From assembly GCF_025452195.1 (NCBI RefSeq), contig NZ_CP104972.1:620001-684000 (forward strand): a stretch of DNA of 64,000 nucleotides. The letters are read 5' to 3'. Positions 35,464-44,887 of this stretch are shown here, in pieces. Numbering within the stretch: position 1 is the stretch's first letter; every line of letters begins with the position of its first letter. The translations under genes and the position numbers were made by a program. The notes below the pieces were generated by a model. It saw only the letters and a program-made list of their open reading frames with translations. It ran no database searches and was not told the origin of the DNA. The DNA is from Phyllobacterium zundukense. Lineage in GTDB: Bacteria; Pseudomonadota; Alphaproteobacteria; Rhizobiales; Rhizobiaceae.

Positions 35464-36576
35464 GTGCACCCCCGCGGTTTCGTTATCCCCCCGCACCACA
35501 CGAAGCGAACACCGATGTCAGATAAGGGTCCGCGGCTGGCGCGTATTTCAAAATCTTGCTATTTTGCTGCGACAGGCGCTTCGATGCTTCGCATAAATTT
35601 GCGCCACCAAAAGCGTTTAGGCGGCCTGGAGGGCGGGCGGTTGAAATTCGACGAGGCCTGGCGGGGGTTCGGCTACAGTGAACGGGACGGCGAGCGCGCC
35701 GGCCTTGCTTCCTGCAGGGCGGTTAATACTTCTGGGGTGCCGCGATACTGGACAGATCATTTGATCGCACCGGTACGCATGATCGGCGCCGAAACGGCGT
35801 CGCTCAAATTGAGCTATTGGTTCTCGACTATCGAGGATTCCCCGCAAGAGGGTGATCCGAACTTCGTCAGTGCCTCGCTCCGCACGAGCGCAGCGACGGC
35901 CTGGCGCGATGCGGCGCCGTCGGGCCTGGTATCCATGTTGCCGTTCGAGGGCGCACAATGGCGCTTCGAGCAGCCGGTGAGCTTCATGCAATTCCACATT
36001 CCATTCGACCTGATGGGCATGGTTTGCGTTTCGCTGTTCGGAATAGAGCTCACCCACGATCATATCCGGATGCCGGCCGATGTACTAGATGTCCAACTAC
36101 ACCACAGCCTGGAGCGCATACGGCATACGGCCTCCCTGATCGAGCCTACCAATCTTCTCCTCGACAGTTGGGCACTGATCCTCGCTGAAAAATTCCTTCT
36201 GCGGTTATCGAGTCACGGCGAGCGAAACGGGCACGGACCATTCGGCAAGCTTCCGGCCCGGGGTGTTGCACGTATCGTCGATTACATCGAAGATGGGATC
36301 GACCACGATCTGCGACTGTCATCGCTCGCTGCGATCGCAGGGATGAGCACCTATCATTTTGCCCATCGCTTCCAAGAGACAGTTGGCATGTCGCCCCATT
36401 CTTATGTGCTGGTACGGCGGATCGAACGGGCTCGAGCCTTGTTGCAACGCGAAGGCGCACCGCTCGTCGATGTCGCGCTCGCTTGCGGTTTTTCCAGCCA
36501 GTCCCATTTGACGACCGTGTTCCGCCGTTGTCTTGGTGTCACCCCCGGAGAATATCGCCGGCGCGCAGTAATCTAA
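35464..36576 (+). CDS. AraC-family transcriptional regulator
   Basis: Up to 370 residues. An N-terminal AraC-binding-like domain (about 60-240) is followed by a C-terminal two-helix-turn-helix domain: LSSLAAIAGMSTYHFAHRFQ then LVDVALACGFSSQSHLTTVF, ending PGEYRRRA. The start is uncertain: GTG at 35464 has no ribosome site, and ATGs at 35515 and 35584 give 353 or 330 residues, the latter nearer the family norm. It is divergent from the exported VOC gene and so may regulate the VOC and ABM genes. Confidence 0.83.
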   Translation: MHPRGFVIPPHHTKRTPMSDKGPRLARISKSCYFAATGASMLRINLRHQKRLGGLEGGRLKFDEAWRGFGYSERDGERAGLASCRAVNTSGVPRYWTDHLIAPVRMIGAETASLKLSYWFSTIEDSPQEGDPNFVSASLRTSAATAWRDAAPSGLVSMLPFEGAQWRFEQPVSFMQFHIPFDLMGMVCVSLFGIELTHDHIRMPADVLDVQLHHSLERIRHTASLIEPTNLLLDSWALILAEKFLLRLSSHGERNGHGPFGKLPARGVARIVDYIEDGIDHDLRLSSLAAIAGMSTYHFAHRFQETVGMSPHSYVLVRRIERARALLQREGAPLVDVALACGFSSQSHLTTVFRRCLGVTPGEYRRRAVI

Positions 36577-37145
36577 GTGGATTGACGATGCGATAGGAAC
36601 CGCCGAAAAGACGCCAAAGGCGCGATGGGTATGCTGTCGCTGATGGGATCAGTCATTGTCCAGCCAGCCTTTGCGTTTCATGAATTCACGAGTGAGTTTG
36701 GAACTGAGTATCCGGTGTTAGGCCTGTTGGTAACTCCCGCAACAATCTCTTTAATATTATGGATGCTTTGCGGTGACCAAGTCTCCACGAGGGGGTGGGG
36801 TCAATCCTCCATTGATTACATGGTTTCGAATACGCGCTTAAATCGCTAACAATATTTACGTCTTGATCCATCTTCTCGATCACTGCCTCAACTTCGGCAC
36901 CCGTAAGTATGCCTCTTGACGTACCCGTTGGTGGAGGGCCCGCTGGATAGGCGCTGGTCTTTCCACTGATCATTCATCGCGAAAGCGAAGCCAAACCGAA
37001 GGTTAAGGACAAATACATATTGACCTCGATGATCCTGAACTGCACTTAGGCAACCCAGTTGGAACGCTTTGAGCTTTGCAAGGCAGCGTTGCAGGCGAAT
37101 TGACGTCGTATACAAACACAAAAGCACGACAAACCTTTTCCTTTG
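36577..37145. other. Intergenic, no supported gene
   Basis: About 570 bp after the AraC gene. Frames here lack recognisable motifs or ribosome sites and no inverted repeats stood out. It ends at a short repeated relic beginning near 37146. Confidence 0.35.
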
Positions 37146-37203
37146 AAAATGCCGATAGGAGCGAAATTTTCAGTAGATTTCGATTTGTGCCTAGAATTCT
37201 ACA
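37146..37203 (+). repeat. Relic shared with 59090-59151, probable VOC N-terminus
   Basis: AAAATGCCGAT, TTTTCAG, GATTTCGATT, GTGCC and TTCTACA occur in the same order here and near 59093-59150. In frame the part reads FSVDFDLCLEFYKHTLQP, which has the S-DF-x-x-x-FY pattern of glyoxalase/VOC protein starts. It is cut off soon after. The likeness to VOC is an inference; the repeat itself is plainly visible. Confidence 0.45.
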
Positions 37204-37266
37204 AACACACTTTGCAGCCTATCGGATCAGTAATCTCCGATGGTAGATAGGCGGACTTCCAATCAG

Positions 37267-37536
37267 TCAAATCACAGCAGGTTTCTGCAGGGCCGCGGCT
37301 CTTTTTCGGCGCGCCTTGTAAACTAACTGTTGAGCGTTGAGTTTTTCGCGATTGGCGGCGCGGTAAGCTTTCTGATAGGCGCTGTTGTGTTCTTTGTTTG
37401 ATTGCCGCCACTTCCGTGACCTCGCTGCGGCCTTGGCCTTTTGCTCGGGGCTCAGCGGATTGGCGGCTCGCCACTTCCGCATCCTTTCGGCGGCCTTAGC
37501 ATAGGCGTCCTTACTCGCATCATCGTCTCTTGTCAT
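37267..37536 (-). CDS. Small basic repeat-like protein (89 aa)
   Basis: A very basic protein of 89 residues built from loosely repeated blocks: RMRKWRAANPLSPEQKAKAA, RSRKWRQSNKEHNSAYQKAY and RAANREKLNAQQLVYKAR. The KWR-x-x-N and REK pattern recurs in phage or HNH-associated basic proteins, but no catalytic motif is present here. It may bind nucleic acid. The ATG is preceded by GAAGAGAA. A helical, charged structure is expected. Confidence 0.6.
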   Translation of the reverse strand: MTRDDDASKDAYAKAAERMRKWRAANPLSPEQKAKAAARSRKWRQSNKEHNSAYQKAYRAANREKLNAQQLVYKARRKRAAALQKPAVI

Positions 37537-37861
37537 ACGTTCTCTTCAATCCGGTGCATCCGCAGAAATTATCGGCTTCATGAAGGCGAGTCAAAACGGC
37601 CAGCCAAGGCGGAAGCCTATGTCGACGCTCTTGGCATGACTCGCCTGTGCTGCTGACCTTTTCGGAAGGCGGAGCCCACATGGGAAGGGGCTTTTAACGC
37701 CAAGGTAAGTTACCCTTATGACAAACATACCACCCGGCTGAATCAGCAGTCGCAAATGGATTGATCGCGGAAGCGCATCCGTAACATTGGCGCTGCTTGT
37801 GGCCTCAGAGCGTGTTAAAAGTCTGGCATCGGCTGATTTCGGCTAAGCCCGAGCTTTGAAA
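37537..37861. other. Intergenic, no supported gene
   Basis: About 325 bp between the divergent-to-convergent small basic gene and the MFS gene end. No recognisable coding or structural signal was found. Confidence 0.35.
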
Positions 37862-38992
37862 TCAATTCGGCGACTGATTGTTGAACCCGGCAAAGATAGC
37901 AAAGAGGCCGCAGGCGGCAGCCGCGAAGATCGGCAGTCCGCGCGACGAAACCTCCATCACCATCCCACCGATTAGCGGCCCGGCAAGCGCACCCAGCCCC
38001 CAGGCGATCGACAGCAGGGCATAAACGCTCACCAGTTCACCACCCTCGTAACGATCACCGAGAATGGCGATAGTTATCGTATAGATACCGACAAAAGCTC
38101 CGCCCCAGACGAACAGCAGTGGATAGGCAAGCCAGGCATGCGCCAGGGCGGCGGGCCAGACGAGCGCGCCAGCGGCTGAGATTGCGGCGAGAATGACGAC
38201 GAGAATGCGACGGTTCATTCTGTCGCCCAGCCAGCCGATGGGGAGCTGGAGCAGGATAGATCCGATCAGCAGGACCGTGAGCAGGAAGGTGGCCGACTGT
38301 TCCGGCCAGCCAAGCTGGATCGCATACAACGGAAGCAAGCTAAGACCTGCCGATTCCAAAGCCGCATTCAGCGCTGCGGCAGCAACCGCCACGGGTACGC
38401 GCTTGAGATAGCGAAACGGACTTTCATCCACGGCCCGCTCGGGCTTCGCTTCACGGGGACGGCCGAGTTGTAGCACCACGCAGGCGGCAAGGGTGAGCAC
38501 CGCGCCGATGACGAAAGCGAGCGCTTCATCGCGCCCGACGAGCGCAAGGATTCCCGGGCCGAGCGCGGTGCCTGCCGATAAAGCAGTCACATAGATTGCG
38601 ATCGTCTTGCCGCGTTTTTCCTCGCTGGTGATCTGGTTGAGCCATGTTTCAGAGACCACGAACAGGGCCTCGGCAGCCGCGCCCAACGCCGCCCGGAGCG
38701 GAAACCACCACAGGAAAGGCGCGGTCGGAAAAACCGCGAAGAGCGCGCCGGCGAGGAGCAGCGCACACTTGGCGAGCTTGCCAAAACCCAAGTGCCTGGA
38801 CAGATGCGGAAGCGCAGGCGCGACGAGCAGCACGCCGATCGCATACATGGCGCTGTTGGCGCCGACGAGTGTTTCCGAATAGCCGGCGTCCGAGAGCTCG
38901 AGCGCGATCAGCGGCGCGCTGAGGCCATAGGTCAGACCGAAGGTGGCGGCGGTCAGGATCACGACCCCTGCCGTTCTTGTCGGACCGGTCAC
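37862..38992 (-). CDS. MFS transporter (YcaD-like)
   Basis: A 376-residue membrane carrier with about 12 spans; AGYSETLVGANSAMYAIGVL and FGKLAKCALLLAG in the first half, IGWLGDRMNRRILV as the half-repeat loop motif. This resembles the short MFS carriers of the YcaD/tetracycline-like group. The start is a GTG that overlaps the TGA of the upstream HdeD-papain-like gene, so the two are translationally coupled. The substrate is unknown. Confidence 0.83.
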   Translation of the reverse strand: MTGPTRTAGVVILTAATFGLTYGLSAPLIALELSDAGYSETLVGANSAMYAIGVLLVAPALPHLSRHLGFGKLAKCALLLAGALFAVFPTAPFLWWFPLRAALGAAAEALFVVSETWLNQITSEEKRGKTIAIYVTALSAGTALGPGILALVGRDEALAFVIGAVLTLAACVVLQLGRPREAKPERAVDESPFRYLKRVPVAVAAAALNAALESAGLSLLPLYAIQLGWPEQSATFLLTVLLIGSILLQLPIGWLGDRMNRRILVVILAAISAAGALVWPAALAHAWLAYPLLFVWGGAFVGIYTITIAILGDRYEGGELVSVYALLSIAWGLGALAGPLIGGMVMEVSSRGLPIFAAAACGLFAIFAGFNNQSPN

Positions 38993-40338
38993 GACACGGT
39001 CCTATCTCTTTCGGCATGCCCGTGCTTGTGGACGAGTACCCGTCTCGCACGGAAAGCTTCGCCGATCCGCGTCCTCCAACGCCGCTCGCTATGCTCGATC
39101 ACCTGCTCGAGGAGGCGCGTGTAGTCGAGTACCAGCCCCGGCGTCCAGGTCATCGCTTCCGTTCTACCACGCACGATCCGCATCAACCAGAAATGCGGAT
39201 CGCTGACGATGCGGAAAAGATCGCGCCAGGGCCGTCCCGTGTAGGCTGCGCCCTCAGTGGCCGCGTCGAGCGCCTGGATGACTGTGGTCGAGCAATTGCG
39301 TGCGGTGAGATTGTAGGTCGTGTCTTGCGAATAGGCTTGCCAGAACCTTTTCAGCGCTTGCGGGTTGAAGCGGCAGAAGGTGATTTTCTGGTCCGGCATG
39401 CACCAGGCGGCAGCTTCAATCGCCAGCGATTCATTGAAGCGCCCCGGCACGTCGTTCTCATGGCCCGCCGATAGAAGCGCACGGAAATCGTCCGGGCTGT
39501 GGTCGATGTCATTGGCCGGGTAATGGCTGACATAAAGGTCTGGCGGCATTTCCAGCGCGCTATGTCCGGTCGAGACCACGCCTTTCTTGTCGACGGCAGC
39601 CACATAGCGATCGACTAGCAAGCGTCGCTCCGGGTCCTTCACGGAACCGATGGCGGTCCAGACATAAACGTTGAGGATCTTGTCGCCTTTGCCGACAGCC
39701 GCATCATCTGTAACAACCGGATGGACTTTGCCGCCCTGCCAGTTGCGCGCCGCGTAAAGCGGGAGGGAGGTGATGGAGGCGCCGTCGGGCAGCTGCCGTA
39801 AGGGTAAGGCCATGCGGACGAGGGCATAGCCCGACGTCAGAAGAAGCAGCGCGAAGCAGAAGGGGACCGTCAACAAATGCGGCACCGGCCAAGCGAAAAG
39901 GATCATGGCTGCCAGACAGACCTCGATCAGCCCGGCGACGATCCCGACCCTCCACCGCGGGCTTTGCACTACATAGGCCGAACCAATCCGGAGCAATCCG
40001 TCGATCAGGAAAGCAGCGCCGAAGACGATCGCAGCGCCGATATTGTTGTCCCACGGCACGTTGACGACGATAAATGCAGCGAAGAGAAAAGCCGCGCCGC
40101 GTAGCGCGTCGATCCAATGCCGGCGCAGTCCGAGCGAGACAGCCGCTACGATCTCCACGATCCCTTCGATCACGAGGAAGAGGGCGAGCGTGTCCAGGAC
40201 AACGGACAGCACTCCATCGCTCAGATCAAACAGGATCAGGATACCGAGGAGCATCCAGACGACGCCTGCAACCATCAGGAGCCGCCACATCGGTTTCAAG
40301 GCACGCGCCCCAAGAAGCAGGAAAAGGAGCCTGATCAT
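38989..40338 (-). CDS. HdeD-like membrane domain fused to papain-like domain
   Basis: A 449-residue protein in two parts. Residues about 1-185 form six short membrane spans of HdeD (DUF308) type. The C-terminal 260 residues are soluble and have TGHSALEMPPDLYVSHYPA and LTARNCSTTVIQALDA; a His block preceding a Cys block is the order of circularly permuted NlpC/P60 papain-like enzymes. It may be a membrane-tethered peptidase or acyltransferase. A GGGAGG lies eleven bases before the ATG. Coupling to the MFS gene downstream suggests a joint function. Confidence 0.72.
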   Translation of the reverse strand: MIRLLFLLLGARALKPMWRLLMVAGVVWMLLGILILFDLSDGVLSVVLDTLALFLVIEGIVEIVAAVSLGLRRHWIDALRGAAFLFAAFIVVNVPWDNNIGAAIVFGAAFLIDGLLRIGSAYVVQSPRWRVGIVAGLIEVCLAAMILFAWPVPHLLTVPFCFALLLLTSGYALVRMALPLRQLPDGASITSLPLYAARNWQGGKVHPVVTDDAAVGKGDKILNVYVWTAIGSVKDPERRLLVDRYVAAVDKKGVVSTGHSALEMPPDLYVSHYPANDIDHSPDDFRALLSAGHENDVPGRFNESLAIEAAAWCMPDQKITFCRFNPQALKRFWQAYSQDTTYNLTARNCSTTVIQALDAATEGAAYTGRPWRDLFRIVSDPHFWLMRIVRGRTEAMTWTPGLVLDYTRLLEQVIEHSERRWRTRIGEAFRARRVLVHKHGHAERDRTVS

Positions 40339-41063
40339 GACATTAACGGCCTCCCATCATCACTATGAATCGACGAGCTCTCATGCAGTCCTTGATGAGA
40401 TCGGCTCGCTGCATGCCTTTGATGATGCCTTCCCCGATACTACGCCCCGTGGCCGCCGCGCGATGTTCATCGTCGCGCCATCCATCGACACTTCTCTCAA
40501 GAGCACGGTTGACCATTGTGAGTTCGTCTTCGGTGAGTTATCCGCCCAGCGGCTCACCGGACGCATCTCCCCGAGGAATGATGATTTGGAATCATGAGGA
40601 AACGCTTTGTCGGGGTTAATGCCCAAGACGAGGGCGGCAAGCGCAAGGCGAGCGTAAACCCGCCCGCCCCTGTCGCTCCAGGAGCGCAGGTCACCGACTG
40701 AATTTCAAGGCGCCGGGCGATGCCCCGCGTGTCGGGGTTGAAGGCGCGCCCCGTCGCCTCGATCTCTGCACGCATCGAATGAGCGCCGCCGCATTCTGAT
40801 TTTGAGGTCATGGCTCACCTATATGTGCAATATTGTGAGAGACGGGAAAGCCTGGTTCCAGAAGGTTGCGATCGAACATTTAGCTCACTCCGTTTTTCAG
40901 CTTTGGTCGATTATGACGGACTCGCTTTCTGAGGTAACATGTGCGGCGGATGTTGGTCCGCCGAACAGGATTGCAGCGATGCGCAGGAGCTTGAACACCT
41001 GCCAGAAGAGGTCAAGGGCTTCAGAAAAGACATTTCCCCAATCCCATCTCCCTGCGGAAAGGG
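40339..41063. other. Intergenic, possible decayed sequence
   Basis: About 725 bp. A minus-strand frame (about 40600-40763) reads MRAEIEATGRAFNPDTRGI and onward with protein-like composition, but I cannot name it and it breaks off. No other gene is supported. Confidence 0.35.
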
Positions 41064-41417
41064 CTACTGGAGTTGGCCGTCGCCGCTTCTATCGGTCTTG
41101 GCAAAGTCGGCCATGACCTGGTTCATGAATTCCTTCTGGCTCACGTTGCCATTGCCGTCGCGGTCCGTCGCGGCAAATTGGGCCGGGGTCAGCACTTTGC
41201 CAACTTCGCCGGCGCGCAAACTGCCGTCCCCGTTCGTGTCCAGCTTCTTGAAAGCGTCATTCATGAAAGCCTGATATTCCGTCCGGTTCACCGAACCATT
41301 GTCGTTGGTATCGAGCTGATCCCGGTGGCCTTCATACATTGGTGTGGGCTGCTGCGCTGTCGCTACCGCGGTGCAAAGCAGGAGGGCCGAAACGGCCGTT
41401 GCAATTTTTGTTTTCAT
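41064..41417 (-). CDS. Secreted EF-hand protein
   Basis: A 117-residue protein with a signal peptide (cut near ATAQQ) and three complete 12-residue EF-hand loops: DTNDNGSVNRTE, DTNGDGSLRAGE and DRDGNGNVSQKE; a fourth, DRSGDGQLQ, is cut by the end of the protein. Each complete loop has Asp at position 1 and Glu at 12, so calcium binding is expected. It probably acts in the periplasm. AAGGG lies before the ATG at 41417. It stands first or last in a run of small exported proteins. Confidence 0.82.
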   Translation of the reverse strand: MKTKIATAVSALLLCTAVATAQQPTPMYEGHRDQLDTNDNGSVNRTEYQAFMNDAFKKLDTNGDGSLRAGEVGKVLTPAQFAATDRDGNGNVSQKEFMNQVMADFAKTDRSGDGQLQ

Positions 41418-41445
41418 CTTGATGTCCCTTCTCGTTTTGCGGGCC

Positions 41446-41697
41446 TTAGCCACAAGCCAGGCGGTTGCCGATGTAGCCACCGCCGCCCAAACCGACTGCT
41501 GCACCGATGAGCCGGCCGGTACCGCCACCAATCGTGCTACCTATCAATCCACCGACGATCGCACCGCCTACGGTGCCGGCCATGCAGCCGAATTCCGCAT
41601 TGTGGGCTCGAACGGACGGGTCCGACGACGACGACTGGCAGGCCGTCAAGGCGAAGCTGCCTACCAAAATGAGTGCCACTGCTGCTCGTTTCTTCAT
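41446..41697 (-). CDS. Glycine-zipper lipoprotein
   Basis: A 83-residue lipoprotein: the lipobox LTAC puts the lipid Cys near residue 20, and the rest holds a glycine-zipper two-helix region (VGGAIVGGLIGSTIGGGTGR and GAAVGLGGGGYIG). Proteins of this 17-kDa-surface-antigen-like type insert into or brace the outer membrane. The ATG at 41697 is chosen because it starts the signal peptide; the frame is open further upstream without sense. Confidence 0.78.
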   Translation of the reverse strand: MKKRAAVALILVGSFALTACQSSSSDPSVRAHNAEFGCMAGTVGGAIVGGLIGSTIGGGTGRLIGAAVGLGGGGYIGNRLACG

Positions 41698-41801
41698 TGG
41701 TTTCTCCAGTTCTGTCGTTTCGTAAAATTGCGCGATATGCAAAATTGTCTTGGTTGGACCTCCCTGTGATAATTGTCGGCTTAAATCAGAGAATGACGGC
41801 A

Positions 41802-42170
41802 TCAGTCCGGATCGGGCAGAGATCCGTCATTGCGACATCGCGCCAGGGGAAGGATGTCGCCCGCGATCACTCTGGTAATCCTTTGCTGCCTGGCGCTGGT
41901 CACGACGGTCATGCAAGCACATCCGTAACCGTAACCCGCACCAGGCACATTGGTCTCCACGAATTGCCGATCGTCAAAGGCGGGGAGATTGTCGATACCT
42001 TTGGGATCCGGACGTCCTTGCGTCTGAATCCACCACTCGCCGTCCCCGTCTGTCAGGATGAGGTTGCCGGGTGTCGGGCTGGAATACCAGCCACACCGGC
42101 GTTCGGCGGAATAGACTGCTGCAGGTAGAATCATGGCCAGGCAGAAACAGATGCCGAATAGCGGGCGCAT
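41802..42170 (-). CDS. DUF4087-like exported protein
   Basis: A 122-residue exported protein with a signal peptide (cut near YSAE). The conserved RCGWYSSPTPGNLILTDGDG, the EWWIQTQG and the YGYGCACM blocks match the DUF4087 pattern. Its three or four Cys probably form disulfides in the periplasm. AGGAG lies before the ATG. Function unknown. Confidence 0.72.
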   Translation of the reverse strand: MRPLFGICFCLAMILPAAVYSAERRCGWYSSPTPGNLILTDGDGEWWIQTQGRPDPKGIDNLPAFDDRQFVETNVPGAGYGYGCACMTVVTSARQQRITRVIAGDILPLARCRNDGSLPDPD

Positions 42171-42208
42171 GGAAATCTCCTCTCAACCAGGTCCCCGGAG
42201 CGGCAAGC

Positions 42209-43096
42209 CTATGGCTTCAGCTTTGTGTCCGGATGCTTCTCCTCGATCAGGTAGCAGTGGAGCGTAACGGGTGCTTTCATGACATCAGCAAGGGCACCGT
42301 CGATAAAATCGCAAGCGAGCAGATTGTCGGGATTGCTCTTGCGCGCCGACGCGACGTTGACGTTGACCTTGGCAGGGCCGGCGAGCCAATCGAGACGCTT
42401 CGTGTCAACCTTCGCGCCACTGACATGCGCGTGGCCACCGGTGCCCGGTATTTGCACCTCTTCGTCCTGCTGCACGAGACTGATCTGGCCGATCTCGTTG
42501 GCATGCTTCTCGGCACTCTTCTTCGGATCACCGTAATAGTCGGCGAAGACAACGATCCCCTCCTTTTCGGCCGCGAGCCTGGCAGCCGCTTTCGGGGAGA
42601 GCGTAACGTTAACATCGAAACCCATGTCACCCTGGGCGGTTGCCGGAGTCGCAGCTTGAGCGGGCGTAGAGGGAGCGGCGGTTGAAACGGCAGCGGCGGG
42701 GACGGGGCAACGCATGTCCCCTTCCTCGCATTTCAGATAGGCCTCGAAGTTTTTGATACGCGATTGTGTCAGCCCGTCCGTGCACTGCGCAGTGAGCATT
42801 GGCATCATGCTTCCGCCGGCCGCTTGGGCGGTCTGGAAATTGCACTCGGCGTCGCGAAATTTGACCCAATCTCGCTGTGCCTGAACAAGAAGCTTCTTGG
42901 TGTCCGCGTCGTCGTTCAGGCGGGTTTCGATCTGCTGGTAAAGCTCATTGAGCTTCTTGTCGGATTTCTTGAAAGAAGAACCGGCGCACTCGTTCATGGC
43001 GGCCTGAGTCTTGGCGGCGTCGGAGCACTTGTCTTGCGCAGAAGCGAAAGTCGGCATAGCCAGAACCATGGCGGCAGCCAGTGTCACGGTTTTCAT
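42209..43096 (-). CDS. LprI-domain (DUF1311) exported protein
   Basis: A 295-residue exported protein. After the signal peptide (cut near ASAQDK), residues 20-125 form an LprI-type helical domain (MNECAGSSFKKSDKKLNELY, QRDWVKFRDAECNF). LprI domains are lysozyme-inhibitor related in mycobacteria and occur widely in periplasmic proteins. After an Ala/Pro/Thr linker a second part of about 145 residues follows with no recognised family. GGAGG lies seven bases before the ATG at 43096. It probably acts in the envelope. Confidence 0.75.
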   Translation of the reverse strand: MKTVTLAAAMVLAMPTFASAQDKCSDAAKTQAAMNECAGSSFKKSDKKLNELYQQIETRLNDDADTKKLLVQAQRDWVKFRDAECNFQTAQAAGGSMMPMLTAQCTDGLTQSRIKNFEAYLKCEEGDMRCPVPAAAVSTAAPSTPAQAATPATAQGDMGFDVNVTLSPKAAARLAAEKEGIVVFADYYGDPKKSAEKHANEIGQISLVQQDEEVQIPGTGGHAHVSGAKVDTKRLDWLAGPAKVNVNVASARKSNPDNLLACDFIDGALADVMKAPVTLHCYLIEEKHPDTKLKP

Positions 43097-43658
43097 CGGT
43101 TGTCCTCCGTTTAGAATCCATCTGTTGACGGACCAGGGTCCCCACGCCAATGTTGTCCGTCGGCGGCACAGTCGGCCCCTATTTGGAATCGTGTCAGAAT
43201 GACAGATTCCTTTCGTCCAGCTGGTTTACGGGAAGGGAGTCACCTCGCCGCTCAGGCAGTATGGTTATTTTGTGGCAACAACGCAACAATCAATTGCTTT
43301 ACAATGACTGAAACAGGGAACAGCTGTACCGAAAATATATTGTTTAGACCGGTGGATGGAGCTATTTATATTTCAAATATTGAATTAAATTCGATGTATG
43401 TACCATAGCTTGCTTCTTGCAATTCTCTGCTATGGAGCGCCTTAGAACTGTGGGGCGTCATACTGCAATCTCGCGGTGATCTTCTCGCTCGGCCCAAAGT
43501 GCGCTTGTTCACGCTTTATTGCCACCCGATACACTTTGTTTTTCGAAAGTATGGTTTTCGCAAGAACAAACAGATGTGCCTTGGTAGAATTCCATGCATC
43601 GTCCGGGGCGAGTAAGACGTTGCGAGTTTAGTTTCCGGCCACTTGAGGGAGTTTTACA
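43097..43658. other. Intergenic between divergent exported-protein genes
   Basis: About 560 bp upstream of both the LprI-like gene and the repeat-protein gene. A+T-rich around 43300-43420, where promoters are likely. No gene is supported. Confidence 0.35.
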
Positions 43659-44684
43659 ATGTCCACCATCCGAAATCTCGTATTCGCCGGCATGCTTGCG
43701 GCGGCATCATTTGCCGTTGCACCAGCCTATGCGCTCACTGCCAAGGAATGCAGCGTCAAGTATCAGGCGGCAAAGGAGGCAGGGACGCTTGGTGGTCTGA
43801 AATGGAATGATTTCCGCAAAGCCGAATGTGCTTCTGATGCCGCGCCGGCAACGGAGACGAAGAAGGCGGCGAGCAAGACAAAAGCCGATACCACAACAAC
43901 ACCCACAGCCGCCGGCGGCACCGATGGAAGTGGTGGTTTGACGATGAAGGAATGCAGCGCAAAATATCAGGCTGCAAAGAGTGCCGGTACATTGGGTGGA
44001 CTGAAGTGGAATGATTTCCGCAAAGCCCAATGTAGCGCGGACTCTACTGCTGAAGCTCCGGCAAGCCCAACCAAAACCAGCAAAACCGCGACCAACAGCG
44101 CCAGTGATGATGGCGGTCTGACGATGAAGGAATGCAGCGCCAAATATCAGACTGCCAAGAGCGCCGGAACACTCGGGGGTCTAAAGTGGAACGACTTCCG
44201 CAAAGCACAGTGCAGCACCGGTGCATCTGCTACAGCCAATCAGCAACCGGCTCAACCGACAACGACTGCGACCGCCGCATCGGATGACAGCAATGGCGCT
44301 GGTCTGTCGATGAAAGAATGCAGCGTCAAATATCAAGCGGCCAAGACGGCGGGCACGCTCGGCGGCTTGAAGTGGAATGATTTCCGTAAAGCGCAATGCA
44401 GTGCCGATGCCTCTACAACCAATGATGACGAGACTGCTCCGAGTGCCGATACCGCCACATACAAGGGCGAGCCGGCAGCACCGACGGCAGCCGCTCCGCG
44501 CGGCGTGGGTTTCCCGAGCGCCATCGCGACCAAGTTTTCCAGTGAAAGCCCAGGCAAGGCCCGCATGCACACGTGCCTGGAACAATACTATGCCAACAAA
44601 CAGAACAACTCTCTTGGAGGGCTGAAGTGGATTCAAAAGGGCGGCGGCTACTACAGCCTGTGCAATTCGCGGCTCAAGAGCTAG
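43659..44684 (+). CDS. Secreted protein with four to five Cys-paired repeats
   Basis: A 341-residue protein with a signal peptide (AYA cut at residue 25). Four near-identical units of 26-27 residues (Cys31-Cys57 and three more) read KEC-x-x-KYQ-AK-x-AGTLGGLKWNDFRKA-x-C; a fifth, weaker unit (LEQYYANKQNNSLGGLKW) ends the protein with a Cys-Cys spacing of about 29. Linkers are long and Ala/Thr/Ser/Asp-rich, as in surface or secreted proteins. The even Cys pairs suggest one disulfide per unit. A short PsiF-type domain is a possible relative. The ribosome site is GAGGGAG. Confidence 0.78.
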   Translation: MSTIRNLVFAGMLAAASFAVAPAYALTAKECSVKYQAAKEAGTLGGLKWNDFRKAECASDAAPATETKKAASKTKADTTTTPTAAGGTDGSGGLTMKECSAKYQAAKSAGTLGGLKWNDFRKAQCSADSTAEAPASPTKTSKTATNSASDDGGLTMKECSAKYQTAKSAGTLGGLKWNDFRKAQCSTGASATANQQPAQPTTTATAASDDSNGAGLSMKECSVKYQAAKTAGTLGGLKWNDFRKAQCSADASTTNDDETAPSADTATYKGEPAAPTAAAPRGVGFPSAIATKFSSESPGKARMHTCLEQYYANKQNNSLGGLKWIQKGGGYYSLCNSRLKS

Positions 44685-44887
44685 CTACAATGGCAGCAAG
44701 CGGGCTGTAGTGGTCCGTTTGCTGCTGCGGAGAATCTAGCGCCGTCAGTCGGAGATTGCGGAGCATCGGCAATGCCAAATATGGGGTCATCCCGCCTGAG
44801 AAGCGCAAGTTTCGATGGCAGCATCACGAGCCGGAGCCAACCATGCGCCCACACTCCAGGCCAACGTTCACTATTCTGGAGGACTTG

